Below, piece by piece: positions 6,605-15,184 of a stretch of DNA of 21,052 nucleotides. Numbering within the stretch: the first letter of the stretch is position 1; every line of letters begins with the position of its first letter. The position numbers were made by a program, and so were the translations under genes. The stretch is taken from positions 1 through 21,052 of the forward strand of contig NZ_JBKKHQ010000006.1 in assembly GCF_046614695.1 (NCBI RefSeq), given 5' to 3'. Origin of the DNA: Pokkaliibacter sp046614695. GTDB lineage: Bacteria > Pseudomonadota > Gammaproteobacteria > Pseudomonadales > Balneatricaceae. A model generated the notes under the pieces. It was given only the letters and a program-made list of their open reading frames with translations. It did not search any database and was not told where the DNA came from.

Positions 6605-9463
6605 TTACAGTGACTTCATGCGCTCCAGCTGTTCTTCCAGTTTCTGACGGCTGATTTCCAGCTCGGCGACGCGGCTGCGATCTTTCTCCACGACGGCAGC
6701 AGGTGCCTTGGAAACGTAGCTGTCATTGCTGAGTTTACTGCTGAGCTTGGTGTATTCCTGAGTCTGCTTATCCAGCTCTTTAGTAATACGCGTCACTTCT
6801 GCTTCAACATCAATCAGCCCGGCCATTGGCACCAGCACTTCCATGCCGCCGACCAATGCTGTAGCGCTTAATGGTGCTTCCTCAGAGGCGCTCATCCAGG
6901 TCAGGCTTTCCAGCTTGGCAAGCTTCATCAGGAAGGCGCGGTTTTCATCCAGGCGACGCTGATCTTGCTCGTCACCATGACGGAAGATCACAGGGATAGG
7001 CTTGGCCGGGGAAATATTCATCTCGCCGCGGATATTCCGTACACCCAGAATCACGCCCTTCACCCATTCCAGATCACTCAGCGCCTGCTCATCGATAAAA
7101 TCAGGATTGGCAATCGGCCAGGGCTGCAGCATCAGGGTTTCGCCCTGTTTGCCTGCGATATCACGCACACGCTGCCAGATTTCTTCGGTGATAAATGGCA
7201 TAAACGGATGAGCAAGACGCAGAATGGCTTCGAGAACGCGTGCCAGTGTATGGCGAGTGCCACGCAAAACTTCAGGCGCGGCTTCCTTGTTCCAGAGCAC
7301 CGGCTTGGATAGCTCCAGATACCAGTCGCAGTAATCGTTCCAGACAAACTCGTAGAGTACCTGGGAAGCAATATCGAAACGGTAGGTATCCAGCGCATCA
7401 GTAATACGCTTCTCGGTATCCTGCAGGCGGCTCACAATCCAGCGGTCTGCTAAAGAGAGCGTGCGCTCGCCACCGTTCTGACCACAGTCTTCACCTTCAG
7501 TGTTCATCAACACATACTTGGCCGCATTCCACAGTTTGTTGCAGAAATTGCGATAGCCTTCAAGACGCTGTACGTCGAACTTGATGTCACGACCGGTGGA
7601 AGCCAGCGAGAAATAGGTATAACGCAGAGCGTCGGTACCGTAAGCCGCAATCCCTTCAGGGAATTCTTTCTGGGTGGCCTTGCCGATTTTGGCAGCCAGC
7701 TGTGGCTGCATCATGTTGCTGGTGCGCTTGGCCAGCAGGTCTTCCAGGCTGATGCCATCGATCAGGTCGATTGGGTCCAGTACGTTTCCTTTGGACTTGG
7801 ACATTTTCTGACCCTGAGAGTCGCGAATCAGACCAGTGACATAGACCGTTTTGAAGGGCACCTGCGGCTTGCCATTCTCATCCTTGATGAAATGCATGGT
7901 CATCATGATCATGCGAGCAACCCAGAAGAAAATGATGTCGAAACCGGTGACCAGCGTGGCTGTCGGGTGGAAGGTTTTCAGCTCTTCGGTGTTTTCTGGC
8001 CAGCCCATGGTGCCAAAAGTCCAGAGTGCGGAGGAGAACCAGGTGTCCAGAACATCGTTGTCCTGAGTCAGCTCAACGTCTGCTCCAAGCTGATACTTGC
8101 TGCGGACTTCCTCTTCGTTGCGTGCAACGTAGACGTTGCCCTGCGCGTCATACCAGGCAGGGATGCGATGACCCCACCACAGCTGGCGGGAAATACACCA
8201 ATCCTGAAGATTGCGCATCCAGGAAAAGTACATGTTTTCGTACTGTTTAGGCACGAACTGAATGTCGCCATTCTCTACGGCTTCAATAGCAGGCTTGGCC
8301 AGCGCCTCGACTGCCACAAACCACTGGTCTGTCAGCATGGGTTCAATGACAACGCCGGAACGGTCACCACGAGGCGCCTTCAGCGTGTGGTCAGCGATTT
8401 TTTCCAGCAGACCAAGAGCATCGAAATCCTCCACGATGGCCTTACGGGCATCATAACGATCCATGCCTGCATATTTTGCTGGCAATGCGTCGTCATAGGC
8501 ATCGCCCGCCTTGCCTTCGTGAGTGAGTACTTCACAGCTGCTGCGAATTTCGGCATTCAGCGTCAGTACGTTCAGCATCGGCAGTTGATGGCGCTTGCCG
8601 ACTTCATAGTCATTGAAGTCATGTGCCGGGGTGATTTTTACGCAGCCGGTACCAAACTCACGGTCAACATAATCATCGGCAATAATAGGGATCAGGCGGT
8701 CGACCAGCGGCAGTTTTACAAATTTGCCGATCAGGTGCTGATAACGTTCATCCTCGGGATGAACGGCGACAGCGGTATCGCCCAGCATGGTTTCAGGACG
8801 GGTCGTGGCGACAACAATATAATCCAGACCTTCAGAGGTCGTTGCGCCATCGGCCAGTGGGTAGCGGAAGTGCCAGAGGTGACCTTTTTCTTCCTCATCG
8901 GAGAGTACTTCAAGGTCAGAAATCGCGGTATGCAGTTTCGGATCCCAGTTGACCAGACGCTTGCCACGGTAGATCAACTCATCCTCGAATAAACGAACAA
9001 AGACTTCCTGAACGGCCTTATAGAAACCATCGTCCATGGTGAAACGTTCGCTGTCCCAATCGACAGAGTTGCCAAGGCGGCGCATCTGGCGAGTGATATT
9101 GCCGCCGGACTCAGCTTTCCACTCCCAGATTTTCTCGATAAAGGCATCACGACCCAGATCGTGGCGGGTCTTGTTTTCCTCATGAGCCAGCTTGCGCTCG
9201 ACCACCATCTGCGTAGCGATACCCGCATGGTCGCTACCCACTTTCCACAGGGTGTTATCCCCTTTCATACGGTGGTAGCGGATCAGGCCGTCCATCAGCG
9301 TGTGCTGGAAACCATGACCCATGTGCAGGCTGCCGGTGACGTTAGGAGGTGGAATAACAATAGAGTAGGGCGCCCCTTGTCCTGTCGGAGCAAAGTAGCC
9401 TTTTTCTTCCCAGGTCTGATAGCGCTGACGTTCGATGTCTTGAGGATTAAAAGTTTTATCCAT
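6605..9463 (-). CDS. valS: Valine--tRNA ligase
   Basis: This cytoplasmic class I synthetase charges tRNA-Val with valine. Its 952 residues are the usual length (E. coli 951). The HIGH motif is HMGH at 47-50, inside PPPNVTGSLHMGH. The editing domain includes TTRPETMLGDTAVAV. The second signature KMSKS lies around residue 555, followed by GNVLDP. The anticodon-binding domain contains WNDYCDWYLELSKP, and the last 65 residues form the coiled-coil arm typical of ValRS. The ATG at 9463 lacks a clear Shine-Dalgarno. In E. coli valS follows pepA and holC. Here the same order is kept on the minus strand, but a long gap and an opposite-strand gene lie between holC and valS. Confidence 0.98.
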   Translation of the reverse strand: MDKTFNPQDIERQRYQTWEEKGYFAPTGQGAPYSIVIPPPNVTGSLHMGHGFQHTLMDGLIRYHRMKGDNTLWKVGSDHAGIATQMVVERKLAHEENKTRHDLGRDAFIEKIWEWKAESGGNITRQMRRLGNSVDWDSERFTMDDGFYKAVQEVFVRLFEDELIYRGKRLVNWDPKLHTAISDLEVLSDEEEKGHLWHFRYPLADGATTSEGLDYIVVATTRPETMLGDTAVAVHPEDERYQHLIGKFVKLPLVDRLIPIIADDYVDREFGTGCVKITPAHDFNDYEVGKRHQLPMLNVLTLNAEIRSSCEVLTHEGKAGDAYDDALPAKYAGMDRYDARKAIVEDFDALGLLEKIADHTLKAPRGDRSGVVIEPMLTDQWFVAVEALAKPAIEAVENGDIQFVPKQYENMYFSWMRNLQDWCISRQLWWGHRIPAWYDAQGNVYVARNEEEVRSKYQLGADVELTQDNDVLDTWFSSALWTFGTMGWPENTEELKTFHPTATLVTGFDIIFFWVARMIMMTMHFIKDENGKPQVPFKTVYVTGLIRDSQGQKMSKSKGNVLDPIDLIDGISLEDLLAKRTSNMMQPQLAAKIGKATQKEFPEGIAAYGTDALRYTYFSLASTGRDIKFDVQRLEGYRNFCNKLWNAAKYVLMNTEGEDCGQNGGERTLSLADRWIVSRLQDTEKRITDALDTYRFDIASQVLYEFVWNDYCDWYLELSKPVLWNKEAAPEVLRGTRHTLARVLEAILRLAHPFMPFITEEIWQRVRDIAGKQGETLMLQPWPIANPDFIDEQALSDLEWVKGVILGVRNIRGEMNISPAKPIPVIFRHGDEQDQRRLDENRAFLMKLAKLESLTWMSASEEAPLSATALVGGMEVLVPMAGLIDVEAEVTRITKELDKQTQEYTKLSSKLSNDSYVSKAPAAVVEKDRSRVAELEISRQKLEEQLERMKSL

Positions 9464-9547
9464 GGGGGAATCTGTATTCTGCTTGGCCGGAAAAGACTCG
9501 CCGGTGACCGCACGAGTGCAGGGAATCAGTGTCGATAATAGCCCGCT

Positions 9548-9577
9548 AGTATACCTTGCCGAGGGGGGAGCGGTGAA
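9548..9577 (-). promoter_or_regulatory. valS promoter
   Basis: On the minus strand, TTCACC (9577-9572) and TATACT (9553-9548) are separated by 18 bases. Transcription would begin near 9541, giving a leader of about 78 bases before valS. Confidence 0.5.
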
Positions 9578-9746
9578 CCCATGAAACTGGCTAGTTAGCG
9601 GCTTTCTGGACGCGAACGGGCAGGGAATGTTGCTGAATCGGCGCTGGAATGAACAAAACGATACATACTACGTGCTGTCGTGATCAGTTGCCTTGGGCTA
9701 TGCTATCCGATACCGATGACAGACAAGGATGTGAGTGCTGTAGAGC

Positions 9747-9869
9747 TCAGGTCTGGTAATTTGGTCTAGTAATTGTCGTATCACCCGCCCTGAAAGGGGG
9801 CAGCACCGGCGCACTGGTGCTGAGATCACCGACTGGCTCGTCATAAAACTCAAACGTTGAGCCATCCAC
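9747..9869 (-). CDS. Possible 40-residue ORF or gene remnant
   Basis: A GTG-started minus-strand frame of 40 codons ends in TGA at 9749-9747. It begins (M)DGSTFEFYDEPVGDL and ends TTITRPNYQT. The composition looks protein-like and a GAGGTG lies about 11 bases upstream. The frame is short, the spacing is long and the product is not recognised. It could be a small gene, a remnant or chance. Confidence 0.2.
   Translation of the reverse strand: MDGSTFEFYDEPVGDLSTSAPVLPPFRAGDTTITRPNYQT
9750..9775 (+). repeat. Two tandem 13-base direct repeats
   Basis: GGTCTGGTAATTT (9750-9762) is followed directly by GGTCTAGTAATTG (9763-9775), with 11 of 13 bases identical. Adjacent direct repeats can be regulator sites. 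No promoter was found in phase with them. Confidence 0.5.
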
Positions 9870-10024
9870 TAAATCGAAAACACCTCACTTTCGGAATTGG
9901 CCTGAAGCATTGTCTGTAGCTTAAAGGAAAGTAGTACGCTTATTAACGGCTGGCGTTCGTTTAATGCGCATCGGGGGTTCGCGCAATCAAATGTGTGAGT
10001 GTCTTTTCCTGAAGGGCTTCTTAC

Positions 10025-10243
10025 ATGACAGAAGAATACTTTACCCAGTGCCTGCAAGGGCGAACTGTTGATGAATTGCATCGGCTGCGACTGATTATGG
10101 AGCAGCGTGTTGAAGAGAAAAAAGCTAAAAGCCGCGAAGTGAAAAAAGTCGGCTTCAGAGCTTCATTGAATGAGTTGGCTGAAAGCAGCGGTCTGGACAT
10201 TAACCGACTGATGCGTGAAGCCGCACAGTGGCAAAAACGCTAA
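10025..10243 (+). CDS. Hypothetical 72-residue protein
   Basis: The ATG at 10025 has AAGGG (10012-10016) eight bases upstream, which supports translation. The product is small and highly charged. Residues 14-42 look like a helix rich in Glu, Arg and Lys, possibly a coiled coil. Residues 44-72 contain FRASLNELAESSGLDINRLMREA, which reads as two short helices with a turn at SSGLD. It has no signal peptide or membrane segment, so it is probably cytoplasmic. I do not recognise the family. A small nucleoid- or DNA-associated protein is conceivable but not shown. It points opposite to holC and valS and breaks their usual adjacency. Confidence 0.65.
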   Translation: MTEEYFTQCLQGRTVDELHRLRLIMEQRVEEKKAKSREVKKVGFRASLNELAESSGLDINRLMREAAQWQKR

Positions 10244-10294
10244 ATTTTGATGGTGACAAACGGATAGTCGATGAAGGAGGGCTGAATTTTCTGC

Positions 10295-10738
10295 TCAGCC
10301 CATACGATGGATATTAGGCGTTAATCCTTTCTCTTTGAAAACCCGATAGTGCTGGCGTTGAATATCCAGCCAGTGCGGGTCCTGTACGACGATTTCCAAT
10401 ACCCGTTCAAAGGTATCGATCCAGTCAGGGAGTGTTGGTGAAAAGTTCACCAGAATATCGCCCTCTGCCGGGAAAGCGTGCTCATGCCCCAGGGTGATTG
10501 GGGAATCCGGTTGCGGCAGATGTGAGCTGTCAGCCTCCAATGCATGGTGCGGTAGAAAACTCAGGATATCGTGTTGCCAGAGGAATTGATCCAGGCTTTG
10601 GCATTCCGCTTTGCTTGAGCAGTGGATATGAAAACGGTGTCCCTTAGGCCATTGCCGTGTCAGCAGTGTCGCAAGCAATGACCAGCGATCCTGATCCCGG
10701 CTGGAGTTGAGGATGTAAAAATCAACGCGTGATGGCAT
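10295..10738 (-). CDS. holC: DNA polymerase III subunit chi
   Basis: Chi is part of the clamp loader, where it bridges psi (HolD) and single-strand DNA-binding protein. From the ATG at 10738 (AGGACA upstream) it has 147 residues, the same as E. coli HolC. The start MPSRVDFYILNSS matches the family's first strand. HRFHIHCSSKAECQSLDQFLW, GDILVNFSP and FERVLEIV follow the chi layout. The stop codon sits in a hairpin, GGGCTGA/TCAGCCC (10279-10301), shared with the convergent 72-residue gene. pepA lies upstream but is separated by a strong terminator, so holC probably needs its own promoter or read-through. Confidence 0.93.
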   Translation of the reverse strand: MPSRVDFYILNSSRDQDRWSLLATLLTRQWPKGHRFHIHCSSKAECQSLDQFLWQHDILSFLPHHALEADSSHLPQPDSPITLGHEHAFPAEGDILVNFSPTLPDWIDTFERVLEIVVQDPHWLDIQRQHYRVFKEKGLTPNIHRMG

Positions 10739-10770
10739 CAAATGTCCTGCATGGTACCGAATAGCTGACA

Positions 10771-10801
10771 TAAAAAAGCCCGCCTGAAGCGGGCTTTTTT
10801 A
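10771..10801. terminator. Terminator between pepA and holC
   Basis: GCCCGC (10778-10783) pairs with GCGGGC (10789-10794) around CTGAA. It is flanked by A6 and T6, so it works in either direction. It lies 12 bases after the pepA stop on the minus strand and about 30 bases before the holC start. Confidence 0.88.
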
Positions 10802-10813
10802 ATGATGCACTGA

Positions 10814-12304
10814 TCAGGCCAGGCGATCAAACAGATACTGAGCCAGCAGTGGAACGCAGCGACCTGTTGAGCCTTTTGCTTTGCCTGCGCTATTCCAGGC
10901 AGTGCCAGCGATATCCAAATGTGCCCAGCGATACTCTTTGGTAAAGCGGGACAGGAAGCAGGCCGCAGTAATGGTGCCGGCAGGGCGTCCGCCAATGTTA
11001 GGGATATCAGCGAAGTTGGAGTCGAGCTGCTCCTGATATTCATCATACAGCGGCAGGCGCCAGCAGCGGTCGTAAGAACTTTGACCAGCGCTGAAAAGCT
11101 GATCGGCCAGTTCGTCATCATTCGCCAGCAGGCCAGAGGTGTGATGGCCCAGAGCGATGATACAGGCTCCAGTCAGAGTGGCGATATCGATGACTGTCTC
11201 CGGGTTAAAGCGGGAGATATAAGTGAGTGCATCGCACAGTACCAGACGGCCTTCGGCATCGGTATTGAGAATCTCAACGGTCTGACCCGACATGGTGGTG
11301 ACCACATCGCCTGGCTTGGTTGCGCCGCCGCTTGGCATGTTCTCAGCTGAGGCGACCACACCCACAACATTAATGGGCAGCTTCATCGCGCAGAGAGTTT
11401 GCATCAGGCCAAAAACCGAGGCAGCTCCGCCCATGTCGAACTTCATTTCGTCCATGCCAGCACCAGGCTTGAGGCTGATGCCGCCGGTATCGAAGGTGAT
11501 GCCTTTGCCAACGAAAACATAAGGTTTGGTATCTTTTTCGCCGCCCTGGTAGTTCATAACGATCAGTTTCGAAGGCTCGTCACTGCCGGCACCAACAGAC
11601 AGCAGGCAGTGCATGCCAAGCTCGCGCATTTGCTCTTCATCCAGCACTTCGGTGGTCAGAAGATCGTTGGCCTCGCCCAGTGCAATGGCTTGTTCTGCCA
11701 GATAGATGGGGGTGCAGACATTACCGGGCAGGTTAGCCAGCTCTTTTGCCAGCGCTACACCCTGGGCCACGCCAGAGCCTTGTTTGACGGCTTCGGTGAC
11801 GGCGGGTACGTCAGCTGCCGTTACACCAATACCAAGGTCAGAAAATTTGGGTGCATCTGCTTTCTTGCTCTTGGTGGCGTCATAGCTATAAAGCGCGGAG
11901 GGGCTTTGCTCGGCCAACTGGCGCACAGCCCAGGCCACGGAGCGTTCTTTTACCGCGACTTCAGCCAGATACGAATCTGCACTGGTAAAGGAGCGGCTAT
12001 TCATTTCCTTGGATACATCCTGCGCCAGTTTGATGAACTTGGCGGCTGTGATTTCACCAGGCTTACCCGCACCTACCAACAGGACTGGCGTTTTACAGCC
12101 GGTCAGGAAGGGCAGCAACAGACTGGAACCGCTCTTGCCGGAAACTCGGCCAGACTGTAAAAGCGAACTCAGTTGTCCCTGGCTGGCCTGGTCGATGAGC
12201 TGGGCGGATGGGCTAAGAGTGCCGTCTTCAAAGGCCGCGACAATCACACATTCACGTTGGGATTCGAGTACAGAAGAAGTACTCAGACTGATGCTCAGAG
12301 ACAT
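10814..12304 (-). CDS. pepA: Leucyl aminopeptidase
   Basis: PepA is a hexameric, metal-dependent M17 aminopeptidase that removes N-terminal residues from peptides. In some gammaproteobacteria it also binds DNA in plasmid-resolution and carAB control. From the ATG at 12304 it has 496 residues (E. coli 503) and is preceded by AAGGA six bases upstream; a TTG two codons earlier is less likely. The catalytic half holds VGKGITFDTGGISLKP (metal and active-site Lys/Asp) and the signature NTDAEGRLVL. The N-terminal half is the more variable domain. It is transcribed divergently from lptF and terminates before holC. Confidence 0.97.
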   Translation of the reverse strand: MSLSISLSTSSVLESQRECVIVAAFEDGTLSPSAQLIDQASQGQLSSLLQSGRVSGKSGSSLLLPFLTGCKTPVLLVGAGKPGEITAAKFIKLAQDVSKEMNSRSFTSADSYLAEVAVKERSVAWAVRQLAEQSPSALYSYDATKSKKADAPKFSDLGIGVTAADVPAVTEAVKQGSGVAQGVALAKELANLPGNVCTPIYLAEQAIALGEANDLLTTEVLDEEQMRELGMHCLLSVGAGSDEPSKLIVMNYQGGEKDTKPYVFVGKGITFDTGGISLKPGAGMDEMKFDMGGAASVFGLMQTLCAMKLPINVVGVVASAENMPSGGATKPGDVVTTMSGQTVEILNTDAEGRLVLCDALTYISRFNPETVIDIATLTGACIIALGHHTSGLLANDDELADQLFSAGQSSYDRCWRLPLYDEYQEQLDSNFADIPNIGGRPAGTITAACFLSRFTKEYRWAHLDIAGTAWNSAGKAKGSTGRCVPLLAQYLFDRLA

Positions 12305-12390
12305 GGACAATCCTTGCAGCTGTATAGCGGAGGGGTAGAAACAAGTCTTTCGAATCCTACTCTTAAGGGGTAACTACCGCAATGCCAAGG

Positions 12391-12419
12391 CTGACGCCGT
12401 CCCGCGCTACCGCTAGAAT
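12391..12419 (+). promoter_or_regulatory. lptFG promoter
   Basis: CTGACG (12391-12396) and TAGAAT (12414-12419) are separated by exactly 17 bases, about 40 bases before the lptF start, in the divergent pepA-lptF gap. Each hexamer has about four or five consensus matches. Confidence 0.5.
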
Positions 12420-12461
12420 AGCAGCCCTGCATCTGAACCGGCGTATGCCTGAGGGGGACAT

Positions 12462-13577
12462 TTGATTATCGCGCGCTATCTTGGGCGGGAAGTAGGCGTT
12501 GCCATGATGGCTGTCAGCCTGGTGCTGATGGTGATTATCATGGGTGGGCGTCTGATCAAATACCTGGCACAGGCCGCTGCCGGTGGCATTGATGCTGGTG
12601 TGCTTCTTAATATCATGGCGTATCGCATGCCGGCGTTCCTTGAGCTGATTCTGCCGCTGGGGTTTTTTCTGGGGATTCTGCTGGGCTTTGGGCGTCTATA
12701 TGTCGAAAGCGAAATGACGGTGATGCATGCCTGTGGTTTGAGTCATAACCGCGTGCTGAAAATTGCACTGGGCTTTGCCGGTGCGGTTGCGATCTTTATC
12801 GCCTTGCTGTCGTTCTGGATCAGTCCCTGGGGATTGCGCCATACGGCAGAGTTGCTACAGCGTCAGTCTTCGATTTCAGCAGTTGAGCGAATGGGCACGG
12901 GACGTTTTCAGAAAACAGACGGTGGACGGCGCGTCACTTATATCGAATCCAATGGCGATGCCACATGGCAGCTGAGCGGTATCTTTATGGCGCAGAGTGA
13001 CAAGAACGGCGAGCGCCAACAGGTGCTTGTTGCTCGTGAAGGGCGTCAGCAGGAAGATTCCAGCGATGATAGTGGTCGTTACTGGGTGCTCAATGACGGC
13101 ACGCGTTATGTGATGACACCCGGTCAGGCTGATATTGAGCGCACGCGTTTTGCTGAGTATGGCTCGCGTATCGAAGAAAGTACGGCGGCTAAAGAAATTG
13201 ATCGGGCCGAAACCCTGGGGACTTTGCGCCTGCTGGAACTTCGTAATCCGGCCAGTGATATTGCCCAGTTGCAGTGGCGTGCTTCGCTGCCAGTGATGGT
13301 TTTTATCGTCACCCTACTGGCGTTGCCGCTTTCAAGGGTGAATCCAAGGCAAGGGCGTTTTGCCAAATTGATTCCCGCCATTCTGGTGTACCTGGCTTAT
13401 CTCTTCTTATTGTCCTGGGCGCGTACGCAGGTAGTGAAAGGGCACTTGTCTCCCGCCGTGGGACTGTGGTGGGTGCATCTTATTTTCCTTGCTCTAGGGA
13501 GTTGGCTGATGTGGGGTCCTGAGTGGCTTCGAAGAAATGCGTATCAGCGTCGAGTGAAGCGAGGTTTGTCTTCATGA
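12462..13577 (+). CDS. lptF: LPS export ABC transporter permease LptF
   Basis: LptF with LptG forms the inner-membrane part of the LptB2FG machine, which extracts lipopolysaccharide and passes it to LptC. It starts at a TTG (12462) shortly after GAGGGGG (12451-12457). The resulting MIIARYLGREV matches the family's cytoplasmic N-terminus, so the rare start is well supported. There are 371 residues. Three membrane helices precede residue 120, a periplasmic beta-jellyroll-like domain covers about 130-265, and three more helices follow. The last codons overlap lptG in an ATGA junction. Confidence 0.95.
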   Translation: MIIARYLGREVGVAMMAVSLVLMVIIMGGRLIKYLAQAAAGGIDAGVLLNIMAYRMPAFLELILPLGFFLGILLGFGRLYVESEMTVMHACGLSHNRVLKIALGFAGAVAIFIALLSFWISPWGLRHTAELLQRQSSISAVERMGTGRFQKTDGGRRVTYIESNGDATWQLSGIFMAQSDKNGERQQVLVAREGRQQEDSSDDSGRYWVLNDGTRYVMTPGQADIERTRFAEYGSRIEESTAAKEIDRAETLGTLRLLELRNPASDIAQLQWRASLPVMVFIVTLLALPLSRVNPRQGRFAKLIPAILVYLAYLFLLSWARTQVVKGHLSPAVGLWWVHLIFLALGSWLMWGPEWLRRNAYQRRVKRGLSS

Positions 13578-14635
13578 AAACTCTCGATCTGTATATTGCC
13601 CGTTATGTGCTGGGCTGTGCAGCTATGGCTTTGTTGGTGCTGTTCGGCCTGGATGTGCTGTTTGCTTTCCTCGATGAGCTGGATGATCTGGGAAGCGGAT
13701 ACACCATCGGAAAAATTGCCTTGTATTTGCTTTACAGTAGCCCGGCCAGTCTTTACGAAATGCTGCCCGTGAGTGCCCTGATGGGGGCTTTAATTGGGCT
13801 GGGTTTGCTGGCGGCAAACAGCGAACTCACCATCATGCGGGCCGCAGGGCTGAGCCTGACTCAGCTGGCACGCAGTCTGATGTACCCCACTTTGTTAATC
13901 ATGATTCTGGTGCTCGCGGTTGGAGAGTGGCTGGTGCCATATGCACTGCCCAAAGCCGAAAGTATTCGTGCCGTCGCGCTGGGTAAACAGGATAAATATG
14001 CCAGTCAATACGGGGTCTGGCATCGTGAAGGCAATGCCTTTATGTATTTCAATGCCGTCGATAGCGAAGGCGTGATACATGGCCTGACAGAGTATGACTT
14101 CGACGAGGACATGACCCTCAAGCAAACCCGTGTTGCCGATGAAGCGGTCTATCAGAATGGCCAATGGCAGCTGACGAATGTCCAGCAGGTGAGCCTGGGT
14201 GAGAAGCAAACCCAGCGAGAAGTGGCCGCTACAGCTACGTGGCAGACGGAGCTCACTCCTAACCTTCTGCGTTTGGTGGTGCTTGATCCACTGTATTTGT
14301 CGGTTCAGGGACTATGGAAATATGGCTCCTACCTGAAAGAGCAGGGGCTGGATTCTTCCAATTACTGGTTGGCGTTCTGGCAGAAAGTGCTGCAACCGCT
14401 TTCCATCTTTGGGCTGGTGTTGATCGGAATGTCCTTTGTTTTCGGACCGCTTCGAAGTGTCAGCATGGGGCAGCGTGTTGTCAGCGGGTTGATTGTCGGC
14501 GTTGTCTTTCGCCTCAGTCAGCAGCTGCTTGGGCCGGTGGTAACGCTGTCTGGCGTATCACCGTTGTTGGCGGTATTGATACCAATAGGTATTTGTATTG
14601 GTGTGGGGTTATTGCTGCTTCGTAAAGTGCGTTAA
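13574..14635 (+). CDS. lptG: LPS export ABC transporter permease LptG
   Basis: This is the partner permease of LptF, 353 residues from the ATG at 13574 (E. coli 360). The start codon overlaps the lptF stop as ATGA and has GAGG nine bases upstream, so translation is probably coupled. MKTLDLYIARYVL is the conserved N-terminus. Six membrane helices flank a periplasmic domain at about residues 130-260. The coupling-helix region contains NSELTIMRAAGLS, shared with LptF (ESEMTVMHACGLS). No strong terminator is visible before the next promoter. Confidence 0.95.
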   Translation: MKTLDLYIARYVLGCAAMALLVLFGLDVLFAFLDELDDLGSGYTIGKIALYLLYSSPASLYEMLPVSALMGALIGLGLLAANSELTIMRAAGLSLTQLARSLMYPTLLIMILVLAVGEWLVPYALPKAESIRAVALGKQDKYASQYGVWHREGNAFMYFNAVDSEGVIHGLTEYDFDEDMTLKQTRVADEAVYQNGQWQLTNVQQVSLGEKQTQREVAATATWQTELTPNLLRLVVLDPLYLSVQGLWKYGSYLKEQGLDSSNYWLAFWQKVLQPLSIFGLVLIGMSFVFGPLRSVSMGQRVVSGLIVGVVFRLSQQLLGPVVTLSGVSPLLAVLIPIGICIGVGLLLLRKVR

Positions 14636-14670
14636 GTGCGGCATGTTCTCATTAGAAAGCTTCTGTAACC

Positions 14671-14700
14671 TTGATGGATCGCTGGCGGGAAAAATATAGT
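14671..14700 (+). promoter_or_regulatory. Promoter of the phasin-like gene
   Basis: TTGATG (14671-14676) and TATAGT (14695-14700) are separated by 18 bases, giving a leader of about 64 bases. A hairpin TGAGGT/ACCTCA (14719-14724 with 14734-14739) lies in that leader. Confidence 0.6.
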
Positions 14701-14770
14701 CTATGTTGATGGTGCTGATGAGGTGTGGAAAAGACCTCAGCTGGATTATCACGTAGAAAGGAGTTGAATC

Positions 14771-15085
14771 GTGTTTGAACCGCTAAACGAGCAAATGAAG
14801 CAGGCCATGGGCCCAATGCAGGAAATGGTCAAGATTCAGACCGCGTTGCTTGAGTCTTTGACACGCCAGCAAATGGAGTGTACTCAGCAGTGTGTTGAGG
14901 CAACGCTGGCGCAGACTAAAGAGCTGACACAGTGCGCCAAACCTGAGGATCTCTATAAGCTGCAGCAGGCTTATGCGAAGGAGCTGGAAGGTTCATTGAA
15001 ACTGGCGGGCGAACGTAACATGGCTGCGCTGAATGATGCGCGAGAGGCATTGTTTGCTTTGACCAAAAAAAGTACGGCCAAATAA
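14771..15085 (+). CDS. Phasin-like protein
   Basis: A 104-residue, almost wholly helical protein. Amphipathic heptads run from residue 5 to 100 with no membrane segment. The pattern MFEPLNEQMKQAMGPMQEMVKIQ, then a late KPEDLYKLQQAYAKEL block, resembles the small phasin family that coats polyhydroxyalkanoate granules. Start is GTG with AAGGAG upstream. It has its own promoter and terminator, so it is a monocistronic gene. No PHA synthase or depolymerase is in the window, so the granule role is an inference. Related phasin-like proteins also act as general helical scaffolds. Two Cys (residues 37 and 41) are unusual in so small a protein. Confidence 0.65.
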   Translation: MFEPLNEQMKQAMGPMQEMVKIQTALLESLTRQQMECTQQCVEATLAQTKELTQCAKPEDLYKLQQAYAKELEGSLKLAGERNMAALNDAREALFALTKKSTAK

Positions 15086-15120
15086 GGTTTCCACTGGCAT
15101 CGCTATGCCGGAGAGTTCCC

Positions 15121-15149
15121 AAAAACCGGAGTAAAGCTCCGGTTTTTTT
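15121..15149 (+). terminator. Terminator of the phasin-like gene
   Basis: AAAAACCGGAG (15121-15131) pairs with CTCCGGTTTTT (15137-15147) around TAAAG, followed by more T. Confidence 0.9.
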
Positions 15150-15184
15150 ATGCCTGCAGAGTTTCAATACTGCAATTCAGGCAC

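Larger units (their letters stand above)
9464..10024. other. 561-base intergenic region between valS and the 72-residue gene
   Basis: Besides the valS promoter, this stretch holds a 13-base direct repeat (9750-9775) and a hairpin CAGCACC/GGTGCTG (9801-9807 with 9816-9822). An enclosing inverted repeat TGGCTC...GAGCCA lies near 9834-9864. On the minus strand there is a 40-codon frame (9747-9869). No tRNA, known riboswitch or transposase remnant was recognised. Confidence 0.6.

Noticed and set aside
7892..8992. 366-codon ORF on the strand opposite valS
   Set aside because: It lies wholly inside the conserved valS coding sequence; its length follows from valS codon bias and it shows no recognisable domain.
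9801..9840. TPP riboswitch suggested by GCTGAGAT next to a hairpin
   Set aside because: The second conserved element (ACCTGAT with downstream GGATAATGCCAGCG) is absent and no thiamine gene follows.
11399..12160. 253-codon ORF opposite pepA
   Set aside because: It is an antisense shadow of pepA, without a ribosome site or family features.
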